Part shown: piece after piece, positions 18,638-28,235 of the stretch
Layout of the letters: every line of letters begins with the position of its first letter
Position numbering within the stretch: position 1 is the first letter of the stretch
NCBI RefSeq assembly: GCF_963678635.1
Contig: NC_087068.1
Location: forward strand, 18,541,872-18,605,871
Source: Symsagittifera roscoffensis
Lineage: Eukaryota > Xenacoelomorpha > Acoela > Convolutidae
Direction of reading: 5' to 3'
DNA length: 64,000 bases
Position numbers and translations under genes: made by a program
Notes under the pieces: generated by a model
The model's database searches: none
The model's input: the letters and a program-made list of their open reading frames with translations, nothing else
What the model was told of the DNA's origin: nothing

Positions 18638-20051
18638 GGAAACATATCTGTCAGTGCGTTACAGTAGTTAGTTTCTTCTTCTACCCAATGGGTATTTTCA
18701 ACTTGATTTTGATTCATTCTGAATCCTGGTGATCTTGATCTATCAGAATCACGACTATTTGTTCGGTTATATCCGTTTTGATTATATTGTCGACCTCTAG
18801 GATCACTGCTGGATTGCCTATTCTCTTGGTCATAATGCTGTTTTGCAGCTTGTTCATTTTCTCTGAAAGTATTTTGTTTTGGGTATTTTTCGTCATACGA
18901 CTCGTTTCGCCTGGGATTGGGATTGTACGATGGCTGTTGATTATTTCTTGGATAACCGTTTTTGCTATAGTTATTATGATAACGAATACCATAGTTACTT
19001 TGATTCTGGAAATTTGGAGTATTTCCATAATTTCCTGATTGACCGCTTTGATTTGTAAAGTTATTGTTTCTTGACTGGTCGTTTTGATTGTAGTTTTTTT
19101 GATTTGAGAAATTTCGGTTACGTTTATAGTCGGTCTCAAATGACACTTTTCTATCATTTTTATTGTTAGTTCTTTGCGAAGTTTGTTTACTTCGTCCTGG
19201 ACTTGTTTCTTAGAGCATCTAGAGATAGAATGACCGTTCATCCTACAATAATCACAGAAGCGTGTATTATTTGGTCTGCCTTTTACATCCGGATCTCGGC
19301 GACGAAAGGAAAGTTGTTCGTTTATGGCACTAACCTCTTGATTTTTAATCAATTTGGTTAACTCTTTTATTTGCGTTTCTAATGATGTCATTTTATCTGT
19401 CGAGGTTTTGTTTGCAGGATCAGTGGCGACGATAAAAGTTAAATCTTTTGTAATTATATGATTGGTAAACGTTTCCCATCCTGCGTTGGGGTTTTCTATC
19501 ATATATTCATGAGCTTTCTGCTTTAGAGCTAAGGGTTTTAGACCTTTAATTGAGAAGTCTATATACTTTTGAGTTCTTTGTCTCTTTTGTATATTTTTTT
19601 CCAATGTCTGTGCATCGGCATCAGCATGAACAGTAGTATCAATGCTTTCGGGCCAACCCTTGTCGACTGATGTTTTAATCCTATGGAAGTAATTTTTTAT
19701 TAATTCGCCCTCTTGTCGAGTGGCATTTTCAGCATCAATTCGATGCTTGAAACGATCTCTACCATCAGTGAACCTTTTAAGAAAAAGATTTTTTAGTTCA
19801 GCCCAAGTAGTAGTATTAGTTACTTCATCAGTATACCACTCAAGAGCTGTTTCTGTTAATAAAGATCCAAACAAACTTTTTTGTCTGTGATCATAGTTAG
19901 GCTGAGCGCCAGCGTCTGTGGGTCGTTGCCCTAGTGAGAATACAATTTTATTCTCAACTGAAGTCCAAAAGGCTTTTGCGTTTAAGTCTGAATCATTTCC
20001 TGAGAATGATACAAAAGACAAGTTAGGATGGGTGATTGGGTGATCGGCCAT
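18625..20051 (-). CDS. gag: Gag polyprotein (two overlapping frames)
   Basis: The structural protein of the particle. The ATG at 20051 opens a frame whose residues ~15-200 have the usual retrotransposon Gag helical content, including ALEWY and FLKRFTDG motifs. A CCHC zinc knuckle follows (residues 266-279, C-x2-C-x4-H-x4-C). After residue ~285 the natural-looking continuation is an Asn/Gln/Arg/Gly-rich nucleocapsid tail in the -1 frame (about 19215-18625), which ends next to the frameshift heptamer. The first frame also stays open to 18714, but its composition looks like a shadow. So either this copy has a one-base indel near 19150-19215 or there is a second programmed shift; I see no classical heptamer there. 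Confidence 0.85.
18631..18637 (-). promoter_or_regulatory. -1 ribosomal frameshift heptamer U UUA AAC
   Basis: On the minus strand TTTAAAC lies in the gag frame as T TTA AAC, ending three bases before the gag stop codon (18627-18625). The pol frame is exactly -1 to gag and is open across this point. It matches the X XXY YYZ rule. I did not establish a downstream stem or pseudoknot. Confidence 0.8.
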
Positions 20052-20084
20052 CTTACTTTTTTCAAGTTAAGATATCCAATTTAA

Positions 20085-20465
20085 AGATTTGAAATTTTGA
20101 AATTTGATAATTTCAACTTTTGAAATTTGATAATTTCAACTTTTGAAATTTTCAATTTTTTGAAATTTTGATAATTTCAATTTTTGAACTTTTCAACTTT
20201 TTTGAAATTTTGATAATTTCAATTTTTGAATTTTTGATAATTTCAACTTTTGAAATTTTCAACCTTTTGAAATTTTGATAATTTCAACTTTTTGAAATTT
20301 TGATAATTTCAACTTGAAATTTTGATAATTTCAACTTGAAATTTTGATAATTTCAACTTGTAAAATTTTCAACTTTTTGAAATTTTGATAATTTCAACTT
20401 TTGAAATTTTCAACTTTTTGAAATTTTGATAATCTCAGTTTTTTGAGATTTTGAAAATTGAGTGA
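20085..20465 (-). repeat. AT-rich tandem repeat in the element's 5' leader
   Basis: About 15 irregular copies of a 17-26 bp unit built on 'GAAATTTTGATAATTTCAAC' (plus strand). Because GAAATT and AATTTC are complementary, each unit and neighbouring units can pair. It lies between PBS and the gag start. Confidence 0.85.
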
Positions 20466-20482
20466 ATTTTTGAAACTTGTGT

Positions 20483-20500
20483 GCCTCACTGGTCGCACCA
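20483..20500 (-). other. Primer-binding site of the Gypsy-class element
   Basis: Three bases inside the 5' LTR the minus strand reads TGGTGCGACCAGTGAGGC. It starts with TGG, complementary to a tRNA CCA end. I could not assign the primer tRNA. Confidence 0.7.
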
Positions 20501-20503
20501 ATT

Positions 20504-21050
20504 ATTCCAAACTAACTTGACTTAACTTATGCGATCGACCAAATCGCAGCTAGTTAGAACAAGGGGTCTTTCTGAATGTTGCTAAGACTTTCCTATTCTT
20601 ATTCAACAGACAAAGTTTCTTTCACTCGTAAATAGGTATATTATTTCAAATATAGAGGACACACATCAATTTTATATCAAGAAACATTGGGCTATGGCGT
20701 GATAGTTATCGAGATAGAGATTTGAGATTTTGGTTATTAGGATGGTTGGGGGTCTCAGTATGAGAGTAGTGGTGGGATTTGAGAAAGTGATGAAGTGATA
20801 TTTGGTATATTTTCGCTTGGCTTATATACCATAGATTTTGATATTTTCAGCATTCCATCTGTTGGTTAAACCAATCAGAAAGAAACAACACATGCTGTAA
20901 TGTTTGCTTTTGGTGATATTTTATCAACCGAGCAAACACATAATTTCAAGTCAGAACATGTGGTAAAAGTTTAAGAATTATGTTTCTGATTTCAAGTCAG
21001 AACATATGGTAAAAGTTTAAGAATTATGTTTCTGATTTCAATTCAGAACA
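20504..21050 (-). repeat. 5' LTR of the Gypsy-class element
   Basis: 547 bp, near-identical to 7923-8471: about three substitutions and one small length difference in a T-run. It carries the same 46-bp direct repeats at its outer end. Confidence 0.92.
20821..20828 (-). promoter_or_regulatory. TATA box in the 5' LTR
   Basis: Minus strand TATATAAG lies about 225 bp inside the LTR start, a normal spacing for a U3 promoter driving gag-pol. Confidence 0.6.
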
Positions 21051-21055
21051 TATGT
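21051..21055. repeat. Target-site duplication, right (TATGT)
   Basis: Matches 7918-7922; the satellite unit resumes directly with 'CACGAGAGGGTCTGG'. Confidence 0.75.
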
Positions 21056-21480
21056 CACGAGAGGGTCTGGGTTAGAGTTAAGTGCAAGTCTCAAGACGGT
21101 CCAGGCTAGAGGTGGATACAGGTCACGAGAGGGTCTGGATCAGAGTAAGCCGCATGTCACGAGAGGGCCCGCACTGTAAGCAGGAGCATGTCACAAGAAG
21201 GTCTGCGTTAAAATTTGGTGCGTTCATGTCACGAGAGGGTACGTGTTAGAGGTTGGCGCTTTTCACAAGAGGGTCCAGCCCTGAGCTAGGTGCACATCAA
21301 AAGGGGTTCTGGGACCAATTGCACTAAGAATTGGGCTCATTCAGCCCCTTTTCATGAAATTGTAATATGACAGTTTCGACGCGGGCGGATTGAAGGTTAG
21401 TGCTTTTCATGAGAGAATCCGGTTGTAGGTAGGTGCATGTCACGAAAGGGTTCGATTAAGAGGTAGATGGGGTAAACTTT
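21056..21480 (+). repeat. Minisatellite array, right flank of the element
   Basis: Continuation of the array broken by the retroelement. It includes one more ~95-bp module near 21308 and ends in AT-rich DNA after 21470. Confidence 0.88.
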
Positions 21481-22882
21481 TGCGACTGAATTTTATGTAT
21501 AATTTACGCAAAGTTGGTCATCATCATTTTTCGTCTAAAAACCATCCAATTTCAGAAAAACGCTTTTTAAGTTTTATTCGCTTTGTTCGGATGTTTTAAA
21601 TTGGCACTGTGTTTGTAGGAAACTTTAATTTCTCAAGATGCGCGGAACCTTGTCACATGACATGGCGCAGTCGCACAATTTCAAAACGGATCCAATAACA
21701 ACTCATTGATTCATGCAGAAGCCACAAATGTTAAAACTCTGGAGTGGTCAAAAAATTGACAATGATGTTTCAAAGAATGTCACAATGTCATAATGAGGCA
21801 AAATAATCACTCGTTTGAATATTTATTGCGAGACAAACTAGCGTTGATGTCATCAATATAGTCCATATAACAAAAGACATTTTGAGAACTTGACCAACCC
21901 ACAGAAAAAATAGAGCAATTCATATTCATACATCCAGAGCTACATTACGCTCAAAACTTTTGCCAATCAAACCATTCACTGAAAAACAAGACATTTGAGC
22001 TACAATCAATTGTGGAACCAAAACACTGAAGTCGAATTGGAACTGACGGGCCCAATGCAGGATGGAAAAAAATGTATACAGATAGTTTCAATGCAGTTGG
22101 CAGCTGATAATTTTTACCCGATCGTGGCCTGGTACAAAAAACCAAGGGCTAGAAGGCGAACGGTTGACGAATTATCTAACAAGATGACGGGAAGTCCTCA
22201 AGGAATGTGAAAGTTTCATCTAAATCTATTGCCAAAAGATTGAATATCAGATATAAAGGAACGGAATTCAAAATGTTTCTCAAAATTAGCCAAAAACTTT
22301 AAAAATAAATTTAGAAAATACATTGAAATTTTCTGAAACACGAAAAAAACCAAAAAAATTTTTCCATTCATTGTAAAATTGAGCAACACAATTTTCTAAA
22401 AATTTTTTGAGCTGTCCTCAACAAGTTCAGATAACAGCGAAGCAACCTCGACTTTAAAGCGATCATGCTTTCAGTTGTTATGTCCAGCATCAACACACAT
22501 GGACTTTGTTGAATTTTAGAAAAAAATACCGCCAAATGTCAAAAAACTGTTCAAGCCATATAGACATTGACAATCCAGACGCTCCAATAGCGCAAATCTG
22601 CCATATAGAACCAAACGACGAGCTATTAAAAAACAAAAGTCGGTTTCAACCAAGTCCAACTGGAACAATTTCAGCGAATTCAGATCGAATATCAGCGTCA
22701 AAACGTCAAAATCGCCAAAAAAGAGAGCCAATCGCAAAAAAAAACAACTGGTACAAGAATGGGGAAAACCAACCCGCATACAATTCTAGGCTTAAGTTAT
22801 TGTTTGTAAGTGATTTTTATATGGAATATAGGACAAGTATAATTGATTATAATTACCATAAAATTAGATGTTTAAAACATTT
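21481..22882. other. AT-rich stretch, no supported gene
   Basis: Plus-strand frames at 21995-22210 (71 codons) and 22506-22805 are hydrophilic and unrecognised. I see no splice sites or domains that lift them above chance. Confidence 0.35.
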
Positions 22883-23087
22883 CCCGTACCGAACTTTTCT
22901 CACAATTTCACGTCTGATCATACAATTTTCTGACATTAGCTGTTTTCCAGTTCTGAACATATCTGTTTCACATCTGATCACATCTGCAAACATTGCCGTT
23001 TGCAGACTATACCTGGTCATACATGACTGTACCTGGTCAGACATGACTATACCTGGTCAGGCATGACTATACTTGGTCAGACATGAC
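22883..23087 (+). repeat. Transposon-end-like motif with 20-bp tandem repeats
   Basis: Begins 'CCCGTACCGAACTTTTC', close to the terminal inverted repeats of the element at 39061-40363. It ends in four copies of a ~20-bp unit containing 'TACCTGGTCAGACATGAC' (about 23009-23087). No matching right end is visible, so this may be a truncated relative. Confidence 0.5.
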
Positions 23088-23210
23088 GTATTTTCTCTAC
23101 AGAAAAAATATTTCTTTTAATTTGTTCGAGATAATCCATTTCTATTCTGAAAAACAAAAAAAAACTTTTTTTTATAAATTCAATTTTTCCAAAAAAGAAG
23201 AATTTCAAGT

Positions 23211-23253
23211 TTTGTCACGTGTCTTGTTTTTTAAGAATACAAGACACGTGACA
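23211..23253. repeat. Hairpin with ~15-bp stem
   Basis: 'TGTCACGTGTCTTGT' and its reverse complement are separated by an ~11-base AT-rich loop. It sits upstream of the BEL element. Function unknown. Confidence 0.7.
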
Positions 23254-23422
23254 AACAGGAAAACTTCATTTGGTAAAAAAAATGATAGTTTTTCCGTATC
23301 TAGTGGGAGTAGGGGGGGGGGCATCAGCTCATCAATCTTTATTTGAATAGTTTTTAAAACTGGGAAATGGGAAAATGGAGACGACAAATCGTTTTGAATT
23401 TTTTTAAAAATGATCGAACTTG

Positions 23423-23427
23423 CGTTA
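23423..23427. repeat. Target-site duplication CGTTA (left of BEL)
   Basis: Repeated at 31558-31562, and at 37022-37026 in the duplicated copy. Confidence 0.75.
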
Positions 23428-23886
23428 TGTTGCAACGCAAATGTAGAGTATAGATGCTTATAAAACAAGAGTATAAATGCATATAAAATGAGGACACATG
23501 GCCGTGCGGCCAAAGGACAAGTCTTTCACGTCGGTAAACCGGGTTCGAGTCCCCCCATACGCAGACCTTAAAACATGTAGAACCGAGGGGCTATAGCCCC
23601 ATTTGACCATATTTTACTGTTTTTTGGTTCTAATTCGGTTCAGCCTTGATTCAGGCTGACCGCCAAAAAGAGCAATTTGTCTCAAGGACATTACCGACCG
23701 GTTTTGTGGCTAGCTTGCGCTGATTTGTACCGAAACAAGCAGAGTATTGAAAATATATGATATTGTGCTTGACCAAAAACATGATGAATTACTGAGTTGC
23801 CGAGAGTTTTGCCGATAAATACTCTTTATAATTCAAGCATTCGACTTCATAGTTTTTTACCAATTTACGGAGATTGAGCGAGCATA
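23428..23886 (+). repeat. BEL/Pao 5' LTR
   Basis: 459 bp, TGTTGCAACG to GAGCATA. It has TATA-like boxes at about 23471-23488, a tRNA-like segment, and a perfect palindrome GGGGCTATAGCCCC at 23587-23600. Confidence 0.88.
23497..23566 (+). repeat. tRNA-like segment inside the BEL LTR
   Basis: An A-box-like 'TGGCCGTGCGG' and a near-perfect B box 'GGGTTCGAGTCC' lie about 40 bp apart, as in a tRNA gene. A 'CTTTCAC' loop between them resembles a tRNA-Glu anticodon loop. The acceptor ends do not pair, so it is not a functional tRNA. It is a tRNA-derived (SINE-head-like) piece captured by, or convergent in, the LTR. It recurs in the LTRs at 31099 and 36563, with the B box altered to GGGTTCCAGTCC. 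Confidence 0.6.
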
Positions 23887-23889
23887 TTT

Positions 23890-23907
23890 TGGTGCCTCAC
23901 AAGGGAC
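23890..23907 (+). other. BEL primer-binding site
   Basis: TGGTGCCTCACAAGGGAC starts three bases after the LTR. The initial TGG fits a tRNA CCA end; tRNA not assigned. Confidence 0.6.
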
Positions 23908-24000
23908 CGTGCTACACGAAGAGCTGTGCTACAACGAGAAGAAGTTCTCGAGGTGCTAGAAATCTGCGAGGGAAACAAGTGTACAGTCTGTGTGCCACAG

Positions 24001-24325
24001 TCCGCGTCTGTTGCGGATCGCAGAGGGTCTGTTGCGGATTTCAGTTCGTCTGTTGCGGATTGCAGAGTGTCTGTAGTGGATTTCATAGGGTCTGTAGTGG
24101 ATTGCAGAGCATCTGTTGCGGGTTGCAGAGTGTCTGTAGCGGATCGCAGAGGGTCTGTAGCGGATTGCAGAGCATCTATTGCTGATTGCAGAGAGTCTGT
24201 AGCGGATTGCAGAGGATCTGTAGCGGATTGCAGAGCATCTGTTGCGGATTGCAAGTGTCTGTAGCGGATTGCAGAGGGTCTGTAGCGGATTGCATAGCGT
24301 TTCTTGCGAATTGCAGAGAGCGTCT
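24001..24325 (+). repeat. 21-bp minisatellite in the BEL leader
   Basis: About 15 copies of a 21-bp unit (core 'CTGTAGCGGATTGCAGAG'). Because 21 is a multiple of three and the unit lacks stops in several frames, long frames appear on both strands at once. These are artefacts, not genes. Confidence 0.9.
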
Positions 24326-24774
24326 GTGTCGTGTAAGACAGGTGACTGCCCAATCTTCAAAACTGTAAGACTGGACAAACTTTTAAAATTCTCCATTCGT
24401 GCTATAAGTTTATATACGATGTCATATACGTTAAAAAAAATTTCCGCAAGCTAGCAACTGGTAATTTTTCTCAATACCCAAATTTTTGGACAGTTCCGTT
24501 GAATTGAAATATCTTACAGTCGGTACATAGACGAACTGATTGACATTTTTCTCGATACCAAAATTTTTTGGATATTTGTGAACGGAAAATTAATCCGTGA
24601 AATCGGAACATAGACAAGAGGTACTGGACTAGTTTTTTGGATTGGTTTATGACTCGAACCTGCTGACCAAATTCTTCCAAAAAATTTTTGGGAAAAAGTA
24701 AAAAAAAATGTCAAAAAATCCTCAAAACGTCCTCAGAATTCTGCGAAACTGTGCTGAAACATGACACCAACCTT

Positions 24775-25075
24775 ATGGTAAGTGGTCTGGTAGCAAAATA
24801 TCAGTCAAGTTAAGTTGAGTTTTTTCATCCTCAGGTTTTTTCCGCGTGTGTTGTTGGAACTTAACCAATTTGCCTGATCCCCCACCCACCATTGATGAAA
24901 CTGAAAGCCAGTTCGCTTCAAGTAAATCAAAGCCGTTTCAGCCCGTCCGATTATTGACTTCGTTCCGTGACATTATTGTTAAGTGGTCAGGTACGGTGAT
25001 ATTAAGTGAGTTAAATTGAATTCTTTCATCCTCAGGTGTACTCCGTGTGTGTTGTTGGAGTTCAACCGACCTACT
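24775..25075 (+). repeat. Pair of ~90-bp direct repeats with intron-like ends
   Basis: 24775-24870 and 24965-25072 share 'TAAGTGGTC', 'TTTCATCCTCAGGT' and 'GTGTGTTGTTGGA'. Each begins with a donor-like (g)TAAGTGG and contains an acceptor-like TCATCCTCAG, so they may be duplicated leader introns. Confidence 0.5.
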
Positions 25076-25108
25076 TAATTTTCGAACCCCATTGGTACTT
25101 AAGCGTAA

Positions 25109-25621
25109 CAAAGCCGTCGCATAGGTCCCCTTAAGTATGTGGTATTCATTCTAGGAGCTAGTTCCTTGGATCACGCGCTCCGAAAGCTTCCCGCTCTTTC
25201 AGAGAAGCGCGTCAAAGATACTTGCTTTACGAAGCCCGGTTTAAGTTTGAATTTTAACGCTAGGGATTCTCAGAAAACAATACAGTACTACCTTCATCAC
25301 TTCTTGTCTCACCGTAACGACCTTGTAATTTGGCACGACGCCATTAAAAACTCGATAAGTAGGCACCGCAGCAACAATAACCGCAAGCTGAGTAGTGAGC
25401 AACTTGTCAATTTGTTATTAAGGTATAGGACAAATATTTGTGCGGTCGTATACTGTAGACGGAACGGAACCGAGGATATAGAGGAAAGTTTAGTTTCAAC
25501 AGGTATTCTCATTCTGAACGTTGTCAAAGACTTTATCTCTAAGCGTAAGGCTAAGGACCAGGTACTAATTGAGAAGTACAAAGAGCTTCACCAGAGAGTT
25601 AAAGACTCTCCTCATTCTTAG
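25109..25621 (+). CDS. Accessory frame upstream of BEL gag (unknown family)
   Basis: An open frame of 171 codons with no ATG near its start (the coding look begins at a GTG at 25139), placed between leader and gag. Visible features: an N-terminal beta-strand plus 'LGASSLDHAL' turn, 'PGLSLNFNARDSQ', a central strand 'NDLVIWHDAIKNSI', and alternating strands and helices towards a basic C-terminus. The GASS turn followed by a D/N-containing central strand is reminiscent of the SGNH/GDSL hydrolase fold that some retroelements carry, but the catalytic set is not clear. No stops interrupt it although gag downstream is broken. The role is unknown. Confidence 0.45.
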   Translation, partial: QSRRIGPLKYVVFILGASSLDHALRKLPALSEKRVKDTCFTKPGLSLNFNARDSQKTIQYYLHHFLSHRNDLVIWHDAIKNSISRHRSNNNRKLSSEQLVNLLLRYRTNICAVVYCRRNGTEDIEESLVSTGILILNVVKDFISKRKAKDQVLIEKYKELHQRVKDSPHS

Positions 25622-26023
25622 GCGTTATAGCGCCAATCTTAACATCCTTGAGACACGTAAAAAATGGAACCGCTAACCACTCAAAGCTCGAAAAGCTATA
25701 AAAACAGACTTCAGGCAGAAGTTTTGAGACGTCAAGTTCCCCCATCTTAGAAACTAAGGTTGATATATTAATGTAAATTTAATTACGTATCAAAACAGTA
25801 TCTCATTTTATTAAATTGTTTTTTTTTGGTGAGCATCCGTAAAACATCGTCAATTTGTGAAAAACATGGACGAAAAATTCCAAAGTAAGATACGCAAGTT
25901 ATTTTAAACCCCTCTATGTCTAGAAAATGAGCTGCTTAAAGGTCACTCATTATTACTTGAGTACATTGAGAATAACAGTCGCATCACAAAATTGATAATG
26001 CTGTTTACAAATGTAAAATTGCG
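25622..26023 (+). other. Spacer between accessory frame and gag
   Basis: AT-rich, with no open frame of note. It probably includes the decayed 5' end of gag from about 25865, where the methionine-rich reading 'MDEKFQSKIRK' is visible. Confidence 0.4.
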
Positions 26024-28235
26024 TTGGAAAAAGCTGTCGACGTCAATGAGCAATTAATTAGGTTAGCGGGAAAAACGGAAAACCCTGAAAAAATTATTGC
26101 TCAGCAAGACCTTTGGCTTAAGAAAGTAACGCACGAAATGAACGATAAAGTAATGCATGAAGCTCACTTCAAAGTTACAAGAAGATCCTTGAGCCTTCGT
26201 CATTTCCAGCAGCCGGCATTACAGGGAGCAAGGGATCTTTACAACAAACTAGGTCTAAGACATCCTCACAATCGCACAAAACAAGAGATTCGGAAGCACG
26301 AATATCTGAAAACAGGTCTAAGGTCTCTAATAAGTCTGAAGAAAGTAGAAAACGTGAATCACATAAGTCTGATAAATCTGCTTCCACTCGTCATACCTCG
26401 ACTGTTCACACTATGTCATCAAGTGAGAAACTGCTTGAGTGAGTTTTGGTAAAACGACGCCACGAGGAGCTGGAAAGGCAGTATCAGGTATCTATAAGAC
26501 TTAAAGAGCAAGAGAACCGTCTTAAGTTCCAACAAAGTCAGCTGGAACTAGAATAATTGGCTGAAAGTCATAAAAAGCAACAAATTGAAATGGAAAGAAA
26601 AGCGTTTGAACTTGAGGACAGTTCATCTGAGTTTAGCGAGAAGGTGGTGGAAAGTAACTCGACAGGAACAAGGCAACCTATTTCAAAAGTAGCAACCGAT
26701 CGGGCTAAAAATTGAGTAGACTCTGTTAGTCACAAGCACCTTCTGACGTTGTTAGTGCGCCAGGTTTGCTGGCCATCACTCCTGTACCAATTTCGTCAGA
26801 AGCGACGACTTTCGCACACATCGTTCATGCAACAAACACAAGTTAATGTCATAACCATGAGCACACTGCCTTGAGTGACCCTGGAATCCATAGTTATGGA
26901 CATCGGGCTATACCTCAATTTGGCAGTGCAAGCCTTTTGACATTGCAAGCTTCTGTTCCATCTGTTTCGTTCCCAGTTAACAACATGAATTCTAGTGCAC
27001 ACGTGTTACCACCACCATCTGCTGTTCCTTTACGGACCATGAGTTCGAACAAAACTGGCAACCGGAATCATTCGTGCAACCGATTCGTGCAACCGGAATC
27101 ATTACCTGACCCAGTGTTACCTGCACAACCCGGTTCTGGTTTTTGTCATTTGCATTTGCTGGTGGTGGCTTCTAATCTTCTGGAGTAAACCCAACGCCGG
27201 TTTTCTTTTCGGCACCGAATTACCATGCAGCGCCAGTCCAGACGCAGCATAATTTTTCCTTTTTACCGCATACTGTGTCACCCAACATCAACGATTATTA
27301 CATAAGTAATGCAAACTTATGGCGATTGGCAGCTACAACTCCAATAGTCACGCCCGTTCAGTGTTGTAATGCTGGAGGCGTTTTTAAAATGTGACAACTG
27401 TTGTCCCACCGTGTAACACCGCCGCCCCGTATGCTAGTGGAGGGACTGTGTATTTCAATAATCCCCCAGTTCATCCACAACATGTTCCGCATTTTGTCAA
27501 TAATAATAATACTGAATATCAGCCAGTCAACGAAGACTACGCACCCGTTTCTGCTTATCCGAACCAAGGTTGTTCATCGGATCGACCTCTCTCCGCTCGT
27601 GAATTGTTGGAATTTTTGATGCATAGCCGCAAAGATAATCTTCCTGAATGGAAGTTAGCCCAGTTTGACGGCAACGCGTTAAAGTGGCACAAATGGTTTG
27701 GTCAGTTTAAGTCCACCGTTGATTCCGCTGTTCTCACCGATGATACGAAACTGACATACTTAAAAACGCTCGTCACAGGCAAAGCAAAAACCGCAATTGC
27801 GGAGTTTCGTTGAAGTGGCGTTATGCACTGGCCACCTTGCAACGGAAGTTTGGGCAACCACATGCCATTGTTGGTGCGCATCTTGATAAGCTGAATACTT
27901 TTCCTCCACTTGAGATGCACAATTCGGAAAACGTCATCAGTTTCTCCTCTGCCATATCTGGCCTCGTAGCAGTTTCCAAATCATTGTCATTCAACGTTGA
28001 TCTAAAGAGTGTTAACCTGTTAAACCAAGCTGTTAGTAATTTTCCACCTAACCTCACGGAAATTTGGTCAATGCATACTTTTAGGCATAATTGGCAGCGA
28101 CCAACACTCTTAGACTTTAATAAGTGGTTAAACGAAAAGGCCGAGGGGCATGAAAGATTACGTGTACTCAACTCTAAGGCAAAAAACAAGGCGCCAGTTC
28201 AACCAAAAAACAACCAAAGTTTTTCCAGCCAATAG
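26024..28235 (+). pseudogene. gag: BEL/Pao gag, broken
   Basis: The N-terminal part (26024-26700) is predicted coiled-coil, rich in E, K and Q, and interrupted by stops and frame changes. At 27600-27800 a clean BEL/Pao Gag core is visible (LAQFDGNALKWHKWFGQFKS, then KTLVTGKAKTAIAEF). It breaks by frameshift at about 27810 and continues in the next frame to 28235 (FGQPHAIVGAHLDKLNTFPP, then a DFNKWLNEKAEGHERL helix). This matches the DUF1759-type region that precedes the zinc knuckles. It cannot make a full Gag. Confidence 0.85.

Larger units (their letters stand above)
7923..21050 (-). mobile_element. 13.1-kb Ty3/Gypsy-class retrovirus-like element
   Basis: A nearly complete LTR retroelement transcribed right to left: LTR, PBS, repetitive leader, gag, pol, env-like glycoprotein, accessory gene, LTR, bounded by a 5-bp duplication. 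Pol domain order (protease, RT, RNase H, integrase) is that of Ty3/Gypsy elements and retroviruses. It is much longer than a usual Gypsy element (5-8 kb). The extra length is an embedded macrodomain, an antisense two-exon gene, the glycoprotein, an accessory gene and a repeat-rich leader. The LTRs differ at only about three substitutions and one small length change, so insertion looks recent. Pol and env are uninterrupted; gag has one unexplained frame change. Confidence 0.92.

Noticed and set aside
18714-19150. C-terminal part of the 445-codon gag frame as a real protein tail
   Set aside because: Its Ile/Thr/Lys-rich composition looks like a frame shadow of the Asn/Gln/Arg-rich nucleocapsid tail, which ends properly at the frameshift site.
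22506-23066. 186-codon plus-strand frame
   Set aside because: Its second half is made of transposon-like repeats and the first half has no recognisable feature or splice support.
23497-23566. Functional tRNA-Glu gene
   Set aside because: Box A, box B and a Glu-like loop are present, but the acceptor and anticodon stems do not pair, and the copy lies inside an LTR.
23865-24454. Overlapping frames of 60-160 codons on both strands near 24.1 kb
   Set aside because: They are by-products of the 21-bp tandem repeat lacking stops in several frames.
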